In this document: positions 32,614 to 43,143 of the stretch, in pieces | Position numbering within the stretch: the stretch's first letter is position 1 | Layout: every line of letters begins with the position of its first letter | Source of the DNA: Falsiroseomonas sp050563545 | GTDB lineage: Bacteria; Pseudomonadota; Alphaproteobacteria; Acetobacterales; Acetobacteraceae | Length of the DNA stretch: 64,000 nt | Assembly (NCBI RefSeq): GCF_050563545.1 | Contig: NZ_JBNXUM010000018.1 | Span: 62,001 to 126,000, forward strand | Direction: 5' to 3' | The notes under the pieces: generated by a model | Told to the model about the DNA's origin: nothing | Seen by the model: only the letters and a program-made list of their open reading frames with translations | Database searches by the model: none | Made by a program: the position numbers and the translations under genes

Positions 32614-33480
32614 TCAGTTCCCCTCGCGCTGCGCGAGGCGATAGGGATGCGCGCGGTAGGTGCCGAGCACGCGCAGGTCCGCCGAGAAGAAGGCCAGCTC
32701 CTCCAGCGCCCGCTTCACCCCGGGCTCCTCGGGATGGCCGTCCACGTCGGACAGGAACTGCGTCGCGGTGAAGGCACCGCCCACCATGTAGCTCTCGAGC
32801 TTCGTCATGTTCACGCCGTTGGTCGCGAAGCCGCCCAGCGCCTTGTAGAGCGCGGCGGGGATGTTGCGGACGCGGAAGACGAAGCTCGTCACCCAGTTGC
32901 CGGCGTCATAGGGGCCGGGCAGCGGCGTGCGGGACATCACGTAGAAGCGGGTCGTGTTGTGGGCCTCGTCCTCGACGTTGCGGCGCAGGATCTCGAGCCC
33001 GTAGATCTCGGCGGCGAGTTCGCTCGCGATCGCGGCGTCCTCCACCCCGCCGCGCTCGGCGATCAGATGGGCGGCGCCGGCGGTGTCGGCCTCGATCACG
33101 GCCTGCAGGTCGAGCTCCTTCAGGATGCGCAGCACCTGGCCGAGCGCGACGGGATGGCTGTGGGCGCGCTTCAGCGTGGCGATGGAGGCGCCCTTCGGCG
33201 CCAGCAGGCAGTGCTCGACGCGCTCGAAATGCTCGCCCACGACATGCAGGCCGGAATCCGGCAGCAGGCGGTGGATGTCGGGGACGCGCCCGGCCAGCGA
33301 ATTCTCGCACGGCAGCATGGCGAGGCCCGCGCGGCCGCCGCGGACCGCCTCCATCGCTGCCTCAAAAGAAGGGCAGGGCAGCGTGGTCCAGCCGGGATGG
33401 GCGTGGCGGCAGGCCAGGTCGGAATAGGCGCCGGGCAGGCCCTGGAAGGCGATGGTCCGGGCGGCGGCGTCGCTGCTCAT
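32614..33480 (-). CDS. pheA: Prephenate dehydratase
   Basis: The 288-residue monofunctional enzyme converts prephenate to phenylpyruvate for phenylalanine synthesis. It shows AFQGLPGAYSDLAC, PCENSLAGRVPDIH, the catalytic Thr in NTTRFYVMS and a C-terminal ACT domain (VRNIPAALYKALGGFATNGV). The ACT domain keeps LESY where many have ESRP, so feedback binding of phenylalanine is likely but not certain. It is a stand-alone gene, divergent from cytochrome c. Confidence 0.96.
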   Translation of the reverse strand: MSSDAAARTIAFQGLPGAYSDLACRHAHPGWTTLPCPSFEAAMEAVRGGRAGLAMLPCENSLAGRVPDIHRLLPDSGLHVVGEHFERVEHCLLAPKGASIATLKRAHSHPVALGQVLRILKELDLQAVIEADTAGAAHLIAERGGVEDAAIASELAAEIYGLEILRRNVEDEAHNTTRFYVMSRTPLPGPYDAGNWVTSFVFRVRNIPAALYKALGGFATNGVNMTKLESYMVGGAFTATQFLSDVDGHPEEPGVKRALEELAFFSADLRVLGTYRAHPYRLAQREGN

Positions 33481-33649
33481 GGGTGTCCTGGGGTGAAGAT
33501 TTGGCGCGGAAAGCGCTGCGGTGCGGCGGGTTGTCGAGTCCTGGCACCGCCTCTATGTTCCGCGCGGTTTTACGGCACGGCGACAGGGGCGCAAGCCCGG
33601 TGGCGCGGCCGCGCGGCGGACGCCGCATTCGGGAAGGGTGCAGACCGGG

Positions 33650-34186
33650 ATGAGCCTCGAATTCAACAAGATCGCCGCCGCGGTCCTGACGGCCGGCGTC
33701 AGCTTCTCGGTCTTCGGCCTTGTGGGCCAATTCCTGGTTTCTCCGCACAAGCTGCATGAGGCCGCAATCGCGACCCCTGCAGCCGCCGCCGCGCCGGCCG
33801 CAGCCGCCTCCGCGGCCCCGGCGATCGAGCCGATCGCGCCGCTGCTGGCCGCGGCGAATGCCGACAACGGCCGCGCGCTGGCAGGCCGGCTCTGCGCCTC
33901 CTGCCACAACTTCGCGCAGGGCGGGCCGAACGGCGTGGGCCCGAACCTCTATGGCGTGGTTGGCGGACCGCACGCCCATGCTCAGGGCTTCAACTACTCC
34001 GCCGGCATGCGCGCGCTGCACGACAAGACCTGGGACTACGAGGCGCTGAACGCCTTCCTGCTGAAGCCCGCCCAGGCCGTCAGCGGTACGCGCATGGCCT
34101 TCGCCGGCATCAACAGCGCCGCGCAGCGCGCCGACGTCATCGCGTATCTCCGCAGCCTCGACACCAACCCGAAGCCGCTGCCCTAA
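33650..34186 (+). CDS. Membrane-anchored c-type cytochrome
   Basis: This 178-residue protein has an uncleaved-looking N-terminal transmembrane segment (FNKIAAAVLTAGVSFSVFGLV). An Ala/Pro-rich linker follows, then a class I cytochrome c domain with CASCH haem attachment and the axial Met in GTRMAFAGI. The linker (AIATPAAAAAPAAAA) is flexible, as in CycM/c552 cytochromes that shuttle electrons from the bc1 complex to terminal oxidases. The ATG at 33650 follows GGG-type RBS sequence; longer in-frame starts would precede the anchor without benefit. Confidence 0.92.
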   Translation: MSLEFNKIAAAVLTAGVSFSVFGLVGQFLVSPHKLHEAAIATPAAAAAPAAAASAAPAIEPIAPLLAAANADNGRALAGRLCASCHNFAQGGPNGVGPNLYGVVGGPHAHAQGFNYSAGMRALHDKTWDYEALNAFLLKPAQAVSGTRMAFAGINSAAQRADVIAYLRSLDTNPKPLP

Positions 34187-34350
34187 ATCCCCACGACGTC
34201 GCCTTCGGCGCCGCCGCGGGGGCCCCGGATTGGCGCCTCGTCCTGTCCGATTAGCTTCCGCCTCCCGCAGCAAAGCCGTGGGAGGGCACCGGGGGGCCGA
34301 TAGGGGCCCAAGGCACGGCCCAACGCAGGAGGCGGCTGCGGCCGGCAGGC

Positions 34351-35136
34351 ATGATGGCTCAACCCGCCGACTTCCTCCCCTTCGCCGAGGCCGCCGCCGA
34401 TCTCGCGGGACAGGTCATCCGCCCGCTCTTCCGCTCCCCCCTGCTGGTCGAGGCCAAGGGCGACGCCAGCCCGGTCACCGAGGCGGACCGCGCCGCCGAG
34501 CGCGCCATCCGCGACCTGCTGGCGGACCGCCTGCCGGCCCATGGCGTGATCGGCGAGGAATACGGCAACAGCCGCGAGGACGCCGAATGGGTCTGGGTGC
34601 TGGACCCCATCGACGGCACGCGAGCCTTCGTCACGGGCCGCCCGCTCTTCGGCACGCTGATCGGGCTGCTGCACCGCGGCGTCCCGGTGCTGGGCATCAT
34701 CGACCAGCCCGTGACCAGCGAGCGCTGGATCGGCGTGGCGGGGCGGCCGACGACGCTCCGCTCCCCGATCGGCGGCGCCGCGGGCTGCCGGCCCTGCGCG
34801 ACGCTCGACCGGGCCGAGTTGTCCTGCACCTCGCCCGACATGTTCGACGACGCGACCGCGCCCCGCTTCGCCGCGGTGAAGGCGGCGGCGCGGCGGACCA
34901 CCTGGGGCGGCGACTGCATCGCCTATGGCCTGCTCGCGATCGGGCTGGTGGACATCGTCGTGGACGCCACGATGAAGCCCTGGGACTGGGCCGCGCTGGT
35001 CCCGGTGATCGAGGGCGCGGGCGGGCGCTGCACGGACTGGGCCGGGCGGCCGCTCCGCCTGGACGGCGACGGGTCGGTGCTGGCGGTCGGCGACCCCGCC
35101 TTGTTGCCGGTCGTATCAAAGTTGCTCGCGGGTTAA
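34351..35136 (+). CDS. hisN: Histidinol-phosphatase, inositol-monophosphatase family
   Basis: The 261-residue Mg-dependent phosphatase has the metal ligands of the IMPase fold: GEEYG (Glu), DPIDGTRAFVTG and the late WDWAALVPVIEGAGG. The HisN subgroup, common in alphaproteobacteria and actinobacteria, supplies histidinol-phosphatase activity when HisB lacks it. Specificity among inositol, PAP and histidinol phosphates cannot be proved from sequence. It sits 34 bases before yejA but is probably separate in function. Confidence 0.85.
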   Translation: MMAQPADFLPFAEAAADLAGQVIRPLFRSPLLVEAKGDASPVTEADRAAERAIRDLLADRLPAHGVIGEEYGNSREDAEWVWVLDPIDGTRAFVTGRPLFGTLIGLLHRGVPVLGIIDQPVTSERWIGVAGRPTTLRSPIGGAAGCRPCATLDRAELSCTSPDMFDDATAPRFAAVKAAARRTTWGGDCIAYGLLAIGLVDIVVDATMKPWDWAALVPVIEGAGGRCTDWAGRPLRLDGDGSVLAVGDPALLPVVSKLLAG

Positions 35137-35179
35137 CGGCAGGTTGCCCCGGCTGGGCGGAACGCCCTAAGTGACGGGC

Positions 35180-37036
35180 ATGCGCCGCCGCGACCTGCTG
35201 TCCCTCTCCGCCGCCCTCGGGCTGCCCCCCGTTGCCGCCCGCGCCGTGACGCCGGCCGGCGGCTCCGACGCGCCTGGCGAGGCGGTGCGCACCCATGCGC
35301 TCTCGCTGCTCGGCCAGCCCGAGTTGCCCGCCGGCTTCACCCATTTCCCCTGGGTGAACCCGAATGCGCCGAAAGGGGGCGAGATCGCGCTCACCGCGCT
35401 CGGCAGCTACGACAGCTTCAACGGCTTCATCATCCGCGGCACGGCGGCCGTCGGGGTGAACCTGATCTACGACACGCTGCTGAAGGAAAGCGCGGACGAG
35501 GCCTCCACCGAATATCCCTACCTCGCGCAATGGATCGAGCTGCCCGCCGACCGCGCCGGCGTCACCTTCGAGCTGAACCCGACGGCGCGCTGGCACGACG
35601 GCCGGCCGGTCACCGCCGACGACGTGGTCTGGACCTTCAACGCGCTCCGCCAGCACGGCCGCCCCTTCTACCGCAGCTACTACGGCGACGTGACGGAGGT
35701 GCGGGCCGAGGGCGAGAAGCGCGTCGCCTTCAGGTTCCGCAACGACGAGAACCGAGAACTCGCGCTCATCCTCGGCCAGATGGCGGTGCTGCCGAAGCAC
35801 TGGTGGGAAGCGCGCGACTTCACCCGCCCGATCCTGGAGCCGCCGCTGGGATCCGGCGCCTACCGCATCGAGCGCTTCGAGGCCGGGCGCAGCATCGTCT
35901 ATCGCCGCGTCGAGGATTGGTGGGGCCGCGACATCCCGACCATGAAGGGCACGCAGAATTTCGGCGCCTATCGCTACGAGTATTTCCGCGACACCACCGT
36001 CGCGCTGGAGGCGTTCAAGGCCGGCCAGATCGACTTCCGCACGGAGAACGTCGCGCGGGACTGGGCGACGGCCTACGACTTCCCGGCGCGCCGGCGGGGA
36101 CTGGTGAAGCTCGACGAGATCCGCCACCAGCTGCCGACGGGCATGCAGGCCTTCGCGGTGAACCTGCGGCGCCCGCTGTTCCAGGACGTGCGCGTCCGCC
36201 GCGCACTGGTCGAGCTCTTCGACTTCGAATGGATGAACGCGAACCTGTTCTTCGGCGCCTATGCCCGCACGAACAGCTTCTTCTCCAACTCCGAGCTCGC
36301 GTCGTCGGGCCTGCCCACGGGCAAGGAACTGGCGATCCTGGAGCGCTTCCGCGGCCGCATCCCGAATGAGGTCTTCACCACCGAGTTCAAGCTGCCGACC
36401 ACGGACGGCAGCGGCAACAACCGCGAAGGCCTGCGCCGCGCGCTGGCGCTGCTGCAGGAAGCGGGCTGGCGGGTGCAGGACCGCCGCCTGGTGAACGCGC
36501 GCGGCCAGCGCTTCGAGTTCGAGATCCTGCTGCAGGGCCCGACCTTCGAACGCATCGCGCTGCCCTATGTCCAGGCGCTGGAGCGCGTGGGGATGAGCGT
36601 GCGCGTGCGCACCGTCGATCCCGCGCAGTACCAGACGCGCGTCGACGCCTTCGACTACGACATGACGGTCGATTCCATGGGCCAGTCACTGTCGCCGGGC
36701 AACGAGCAGCGCGACTACTTCACCTGCGCCAAGGCCAACGAGCAGGGCAGCCAGAACGTGCCTGGCATCTGCGATCCCGCGATCGACGAGCTGGTGGAGC
36801 TGGTGGTGAACGCGCCGGACCGCGAGGAGCTCGTCGCGCGCACCCGCGCGCTGGACCGCGTGCTGCTCTGGGGTCAGTTCGTGATTCCCCAGTGGCACAT
36901 CCAGGTCTTCCGCATCGCCTATTGGGACAAGTTCGGCCGGCCGGAGCGCAGCCCGCGATACGCGCTGGGGCTTGATACCTGGTGGATAGACCCGGCGAAG
37001 GAACGCGCGCTGGCAGAAGCCAGGCGGACGCTGTAG
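35180..37036 (+). CDS. yejA: Peptide ABC transporter substrate-binding protein YejA
   Basis: The 618-residue periplasmic binding protein is of family 5 (SBP_bac_5). A twin-arginine-like leader MRRRDLLSLSAALGLPPVAAR precedes YejA blocks: THFPWVNPNAPKGGEI, YDSFNGFIIRG, WHDGRPVTADDVVWTFNAL, MGQSLSPGNEQRDYF. It binds oligopeptides (antimicrobial peptides and microcin C-like compounds in other species) and hands them to YejBE. The ATG at 35180 is preferred to a GTG 9 bases earlier. It is the first gene of yejABEF, though a long inverted repeat separates it from yejB. Confidence 0.92.
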   Translation: MRRRDLLSLSAALGLPPVAARAVTPAGGSDAPGEAVRTHALSLLGQPELPAGFTHFPWVNPNAPKGGEIALTALGSYDSFNGFIIRGTAAVGVNLIYDTLLKESADEASTEYPYLAQWIELPADRAGVTFELNPTARWHDGRPVTADDVVWTFNALRQHGRPFYRSYYGDVTEVRAEGEKRVAFRFRNDENRELALILGQMAVLPKHWWEARDFTRPILEPPLGSGAYRIERFEAGRSIVYRRVEDWWGRDIPTMKGTQNFGAYRYEYFRDTTVALEAFKAGQIDFRTENVARDWATAYDFPARRRGLVKLDEIRHQLPTGMQAFAVNLRRPLFQDVRVRRALVELFDFEWMNANLFFGAYARTNSFFSNSELASSGLPTGKELAILERFRGRIPNEVFTTEFKLPTTDGSGNNREGLRRALALLQEAGWRVQDRRLVNARGQRFEFEILLQGPTFERIALPYVQALERVGMSVRVRTVDPAQYQTRVDAFDYDMTVDSMGQSLSPGNEQRDYFTCAKANEQGSQNVPGICDPAIDELVELVVNAPDREELVARTRALDRVLLWGQFVIPQWHIQVFRIAYWDKFGRPERSPRYALGLDTWWIDPAKERALAEARRTL

Positions 37037-37062
37037 CGCGGTGGCAGGACGGATGAACGAAG

Positions 37063-37181
37063 CCCTCTGCCCCGCTTATGGGGGAGAGGGTTGGGTTAGG
37101 GGGACGCGCAAGGCTGGCCGCGCGTTCGCCATGCTGCACGCCCCCCTCACCCAACCCCCTCCCCCCTGCGGGTGGAGAGGG
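37063..37181. repeat. Long imperfect inverted repeat between yejA and yejB
   Basis: The left arm (37063-37103, from CCCTCTGCCCCGC to TTGGGTTAGGGGG) pairs with the right arm (37141-37181, from CCCCCCTCACCCAACC to GGAGAGGG) over about 40 bases with few mismatches, around a loop of about 37 bases. The CCCTCTCC/GGAGAGGG ends are the same as in the element between yejB and yejE. It resembles the intergenic palindromic elements of high-GC proteobacteria. Confidence 0.85.
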
Positions 37182-37211
37182 CGCAGCGTCGCGGCCGTCT
37201 AGGACGACCCC

Positions 37212-38333
37212 ATGGCCGCCTACATCCTCCGTCGCGTCCTCCTCGTCGTGCCGACGCTGCTCGGCATCATCCTCATCAATTTCGCCGTCGTGCAGTTCGC
37301 GCCGGGCGGCCCGGTCGAGCAGATGCTGGCCGAGCTTCGCGGCGAAGGTCAGACCCTCGGCCGCCTGACCGGCGAGGGCGGCGGCGAGACGCGACAGCCC
37401 GGCGCTGCGACACCAGGCGGGCAGCAGGGCAGTGGCGATGGCGGCCCGGTCGGCAGCTACCGCGGCGCGCGCGGCCTCGACCCCGCCATCGTGCGCGACA
37501 TCGAGAAGATGTTCGGCTTCGACAAGCCCGCCCATGTCCGCTTCCAGGAGATGATGCTGGGCTACCTGACCTTCGACTTCGGGCGGTCCCTGTTCCGCGA
37601 CCGGCCCGTCGTGGACCTCATCGTCGAGAAGATGCCGGTCTCCGTCAGCCTCGGCCTGTGGTCCACGCTGATCATCTATCTCGTCTCGATACCGCTCGGC
37701 ATCCGCAAGGCCGTCAAGGACGGGACGCGCTTCGACCTCTGGACCTCGGGCGTGGTGCTGGTGGGCTATGCGATCCCGGGCTTCCTCTTCGCCATCCTGC
37801 TGGTCGTGCTGTTCGCCGGCGGCAGCTTCGTGCAGTGGTTCCCGCTGCGCGGCCTGGTCAGTGCGGGCAGCGAGACCTGGCCGTTCTGGGAACGCGCGCT
37901 GGACTACGCCTGGCACATGGCGCTGCCGACGCTGGCCCTCGTCATCGGCGGCTTCGCGGGGCTGACGATGCTGACCAAGAACAGCTTCATGGACGAGATC
38001 GGCAAGCAGTACGTCGTCACCGCCCGCGCCAAGGGCAACGACGAGACGCGCGTGCTGTATGGCCACGTCTTCCGCAACGCGATGCTGCTGATCATCGCGG
38101 GGTTCCCCGCGGCCTTCATCGGCATCCTCTTCACCGGCGCGCTGCTGGTGGAGATCGTCTTCTCGCTGGACGGCCTCGGCCTGCTGGGCTTCGAGGCCGC
38201 GATCCGCCGCGACTACCCCATCATGTTCGCCACCCTCTACATCTTCACGCTGCTCGGCCTGGTGATGCAGATCGTCGGCGACCTCATGTACACCGTGGTC
38301 GACCCGCGCATCGACTTCGAGGCGCGGCGGTGA
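37212..38333 (+). CDS. yejB: Peptide ABC transporter permease YejB
   Basis: The 373-residue inner-membrane permease starts MAAYILRRVLLVVPTLLGI, the DppB-type first helix. The BPD domain includes VSLGLWSTLIIYLVSIPLGI, KNSFMDEIGKQYVVTARAKG (coupling loop) and FSLDGLGLLGFEA. The first periplasmic loop carries a Gly/Gln-rich low-complexity insertion (about residues 58-95) longer than in enteric YejB. It forms the channel with YejE. Flanked on both sides by related inverted repeats. Confidence 0.94.
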   Translation: MAAYILRRVLLVVPTLLGIILINFAVVQFAPGGPVEQMLAELRGEGQTLGRLTGEGGGETRQPGAATPGGQQGSGDGGPVGSYRGARGLDPAIVRDIEKMFGFDKPAHVRFQEMMLGYLTFDFGRSLFRDRPVVDLIVEKMPVSVSLGLWSTLIIYLVSIPLGIRKAVKDGTRFDLWTSGVVLVGYAIPGFLFAILLVVLFAGGSFVQWFPLRGLVSAGSETWPFWERALDYAWHMALPTLALVIGGFAGLTMLTKNSFMDEIGKQYVVTARAKGNDETRVLYGHVFRNAMLLIIAGFPAAFIGILFTGALLVEIVFSLDGLGLLGFEAAIRRDYPIMFATLYIFTLLGLVMQIVGDLMYTVVDPRIDFEARR

Positions 38334-38363
38334 GTCGAGCACATTCGTCGCCGGTGGCGCCGC

Positions 38364-38475
38364 ACCCCCACCCGCCCTCGCTGCGCTCGGGGACCCTCCC
38401 CCGCTTCGCGGGAGAGGGATCGTCAGCGCGACCGCTCCCTCTCCCGCGTCAGCGGGGGAGGGCCGGGGTGGGGGT
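38364..38475. repeat. Long inverted repeat between yejB and yejE
   Basis: Arms ACCCCCACCCGCCCTCGCTG... and ...GGAGGGCCGGGGTGGGGGT pair across 112 bases. Inside each arm is a smaller stem (CCCTCCCCCGCTTCGCGGGAGAGGG on the left in pieces; CCCTCTCCCGC with GCGGGGGAGGG on the right). The right arm ends 9 bases before the GTG of yejE, so its G-rich end could also serve as that gene's ribosome-binding site. Confidence 0.85.
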
Positions 38476-38484
38476 CCCCGCGCC

Positions 38485-39515
38485 GTGAGTCCGATCAACC
38501 AACGGCGCCTTGCGAATTTCCGCGCCAACAGGCGAGGCTATGTCTCCTTCTGGGTCTTCCTCGTCCTCTTTCTCGTGACGCTCTTCGCGGAGTTCATCGC
38601 GAACGACCGCCCGCTGGTCGCGCGCGTGGACGACAGGTGGCTGTTTCCCGTGCTGACCAGCTACGCCGAGGAGGACGTGATCCCCGGCGGCCTGCCAATC
38701 GAGATGGACTGGCACGACCCGGAATTGCGCAAGGACTTCGCCGATCGCGGTGGATGGGCGATCTGGCCGGCGATCCCCTATTCCTACCAGAGCGTGGTGC
38801 GCGACCTCGGCCGTCCCTCGCCGGCGCCGCCATCCCTGCGCAACTGGCTCGGCACGGATGACCAGAGCCGCGACGTGCTGGCGCGCGTGATCTACGGCTT
38901 CCGGATCTCGGTCCTGTTCGGCTTCACGCTGACGATCGTCAGTTCCGTCGTCGGCGTCGCCGCCGGCGCGGTGCAGGGCTACTACGGCGGCTGGGTGGAC
39001 CTGTCCTTCCAGCGCTTCATCGAGGTCTGGTCGGGCATGCCGCAGCTCTACCTGCTGATCATCCTGGCCAGCGTCATCGAGCCCGGCTTCTGGACGCTGC
39101 TGGTCTTCCTGCTGCTGTTCTCCTGGATGGGGCTGACTGGCGTGGTGCGCGCGGAGTTCCTGCGCGGCCGCAACTTCGACTATGTGCGCGCGGCGAAGGC
39201 GATGGGCGTCGGCGACACCGTGGTGATGTGGCGCCACATCCTGCCCAACGCGATGGTCGCCACGCTGACCTTCCTGCCCTTCATCCTGTCGGGCTCGGTC
39301 ACCGTGCTGGCCTCGCTCGACTTCCTCGGCTTCGGGCTGCCGCCGGGATCGCCGTCGCTGGGGGAGCTGGTGTCGCAGGGCAAGAACAACATGCAGGCGC
39401 CCTGGCTCGGCATCACGGCCTTTTTCGTCCTCGGCGGCGTGCTGACGCTGCTGATCTTCGTCGGCGAGGCCGTGCGCGACGCCTTCGATCCCAGGAAGCT
39501 TCCGGGGGGCGGGCG

Positions 39516-39519
<4 letters not shown>
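38485..39519 (+). CDS. yejE: Peptide ABC transporter permease YejE
   Basis: The 344-residue permease starts SPINQRRLANFRANRRGY, very like enteric YejE. A periplasmic domain (PIEMDWHDPELRKDF) is followed by WLGTDDQSRDVLARVIYG and the BPD region with FSWMGLTGVVRAEFLRGR, VRAAKAMGVGD and LGFGLPPGSPSLGEL. A GTG start is used directly after the repeat element. Its stop overlaps the yejF ATG (ATGA). Confidence 0.94.
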
Positions 39520-41125
<1,606 letters not shown>

Positions 41126-41129
<4 letters not shown>

Positions 41130-41590
41130 GCGACGACGATCCGACGCCGCCGCTGCAGATCCTGAAGGCGCTGCTGGACCGGAAGACCCTGCGGCTCGGC
41201 GTGCACATCCGGAAGATGAACTCGCCGGGCAGCCCCGTCTACTTCGCGGCCGAGAACATCTGGCCCGCAGCGGTGATCCTCGTCGGCTCCTTCGCAGCCA
41301 CCGCGCTGATCCATTTTTATCTCGGCGCGGCGGTGCTCGCGGTTGGCTGCTGGTGGTGGATCATGAAGGTGCAGCCGCGCATCCGCGACGGCGTCTTCGA
41401 CCGCAGCGCGGGATGGGCCTTGCAATCCGACCAGCATTTCGACGCGCTCTGGGCGAAGGGCGTGCTGACGCTCTACGCCGAGATGCCCGACGGGCGGAAA
41501 TTCGCCGCCACCAGGCGCGACGACTGGCGCGGCTTCGTGCGCCTCGTGCTGCGCGAAAGCACCACCCCCCCTGCCCAGGAAGCCGCCTGA
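41126..41590 (+). CDS. Hypothetical membrane protein, 154 residues
   Basis: No family is recognised. A central hydrophobic hairpin of two transmembrane segments (IWPAAVILVGSFAATALIH and YLGAAVLAVGCWWWIM) separates a polar N-terminus from a cytoplasmic-looking C-terminal part (QSDQHFDALWAKGVLTLYAE, RDDWRGFVRLVL). The ATG overlaps the yejF stop by 4 bases and ghrA follows at once, so it is likely co-expressed with the yej operon. Confidence 0.75.
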
Positions 41591-41591
41591 G

Positions 41592-42524
41592 ATGGCCGTG
41601 CTGCTCTCCACCAAGGCCACCACCATGCAGGCTTGGCGCGACGCGCTGCTCGCGGTGGATCCGTCGCTCGAGATCCGGCTCTTTCCCGATGCCGGCGATC
41701 CCGCCGACATCGAGGCCGCGGTGGTCTGGACCTCGCACGACATGGCGGAGCTCAGGCGCTATCCGAAGCTACGGCTGATCGTCTCGATGGGCGCGGGCGT
41801 GGACCACCTGCTGCGCCCGCCGGGGCCGCCGCCGGGCATCCCGGTCGCGCGGCTCGTGGATCGGATGTTGACCACGCAGATGGGCGAGTGGGTGCTGCTG
41901 AACGTGCTGCGCTTCCACCGACAGGATCCGGACTACCGTGCCCAGCAGCGCGACAAGGTCTGGCTCGAGCTCGACGCGCCGGTCACGGCGCAACGCCGCA
42001 TCGGCATCATGGGCTTCGGCGAGCTCGGCACGCACGCCGCGGGGCCGCTGCGGACGCTCGGCTTCCCCGTGATGGGCTGGACCCGCCGCCCGCGCGATGT
42101 CCCGGGCGTCGAGACCTTCCACGGCGAGGACGGCCTGCACGCCATGGCCGCGCGCAGCGACATCCTGGTCTGCCTGCTACCGCTGACCTCGGCGACGCGG
42201 GGCATCGTCAGCGCGTCGCTGCTGGCACGCCTGCCGGGCGGTGCCTTCCTCATCAACGGCGCCCGGGGCGGTCACGTCGTCGATGCCGACCTGCTGGCCG
42301 CGCTCGACTCGGGCCATGTTGCCGGCGCCGCGCTCGACGTGTTCGAGCCCGAGCCGCTGCCGGCCGATCATCGTTACTGGTCGCATCCGAAGGTCGTGAT
42401 GACGCCGCACGCCGCGAGCATCACCATCCCATCCAGCGCCGCGCCACAGGTCGTCGAGAACCTCCAGCGCGCCCGCGCCAGCCGCCCGCTCCTCAACCTC
42501 GTGGATTTCTCCGCGGGCTACTGA
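41592..42524 (+). CDS. ghrA: Glyoxylate/hydroxypyruvate reductase A (D-2-hydroxyacid dehydrogenase family)
   Basis: The 310-residue NAD(P)H-dependent oxidoreductase has the Rossmann loop GIMGFGELGTHAAGPL and GhrA-type ends. The catalytic Arg is in INGARGGHVVD, Glu in LDVFEPEPLP and His in VMTPHAAS. It reduces glyoxylate to glycolate and hydroxypyruvate to glycerate. It is the last plus-strand gene before a strong bidirectional hairpin. Confidence 0.92.
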   Translation: MAVLLSTKATTMQAWRDALLAVDPSLEIRLFPDAGDPADIEAAVVWTSHDMAELRRYPKLRLIVSMGAGVDHLLRPPGPPPGIPVARLVDRMLTTQMGEWVLLNVLRFHRQDPDYRAQQRDKVWLELDAPVTAQRRIGIMGFGELGTHAAGPLRTLGFPVMGWTRRPRDVPGVETFHGEDGLHAMAARSDILVCLLPLTSATRGIVSASLLARLPGGAFLINGARGGHVVDADLLAALDSGHVAGAALDVFEPEPLPADHRYWSHPKVVMTPHAASITIPSSAAPQVVENLQRARASRPLLNLVDFSAGY

Positions 42525-42535
42525 AGCGGCATGGC

Positions 42536-42560
42536 CGGCTCCCGGCAGTACCGGGAGCCG
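42536..42560. terminator. Bidirectional terminator hairpin between ghrA and the MarR gene
   Basis: CGGCTCCCGG, loop CAGTA, CCGGGAGCCG: a perfect 10-bp stem in the 48-base gap between two convergent genes. It lacks a T-run, as is usual in this GC-rich genome, but its position suits termination from both sides. Confidence 0.75.
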
Positions 42561-42572
42561 ACAATGCGCCGC

Positions 42573-42971
42573 TCAGCCGGCCCTGCGGGACGGGTCGGCG
42601 TTGTCAGCGGACTGGGGCGGGTTCTCGCGGGCCTGCTGCTCGGCCTGGCCCATGATGCTGCGCATGTCGCGCAGGAAGGCCGCGCCTTTCAGCGTCCGCT
42701 GCACCAGCACGCTGCGCCGGTCCATCGGATCCACCTTGCGCCGGGCGAGGTCGAGCTCGCCCAGCCTGTCGAGCGCCCGGGTGATCGCGGGCTTCGACAC
42801 GTTCAGTTCTGCCGCCAGGCCGCGCACCGTGTGCGGCCCGTCGGTCAGGTAGACGGTCAGGAAGACACCCAATTGCCGGGCGGAGAGGTCCGGTCCGTCG
42901 CGACGGACGAGGGCCACCACCGTATCCCGCAGGATGCCGACCAGCACGTCAGGGTTGGTCTGCGTCGCCAT
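42573..42971 (-). CDS. MarR-family transcriptional regulator
   Basis: The 132-residue winged-helix regulator shows ARQLGVFLTVYLTDGPHTVRGLAAELNVSKPAITRALDRL and the DPMDRRSVLVQRT wing of the MarR fold (named in pieces: helix LAAELNVSKPAI, wing DPMDRRS). The ATG at 42971 with GGAAGGA upstream was chosen over a longer frame from 43133, whose extra 54 residues look non-coding. The effector is unknown. Its promoter lies in the gap toward the aminopeptidase gene. Confidence 0.87.
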   Translation of the reverse strand: MATQTNPDVLVGILRDTVVALVRRDGPDLSARQLGVFLTVYLTDGPHTVRGLAAELNVSKPAITRALDRLGELDLARRKVDPMDRRSVLVQRTLKGAAFLRDMRSIMGQAEQQARENPPQSADNADPSRRAG

Positions 42972-43143
42972 GGTCTCAAATCCTTCCTGGGCGCCCTCCC
43001 GGCCTCCAGATGCCGCCGCGGCTTTGGCTCCGGAACGTCCCTTAGCGCGCCTCTGCGATGTGCCGTTACGTGAATGGTACTCGCGCGAAGCACTCTTTGG
43101 AGAGCGGCTCGAACCCGAAAGTTCCCGTTTCATCTTGGCTTTG

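Noticed and set aside
37063..37181. Inverted repeat considered as ends of an insertion sequence
   Set aside because: There is no transposase and no target duplication visible. It is too short to carry a gene and resembles a dispersed palindromic element instead.
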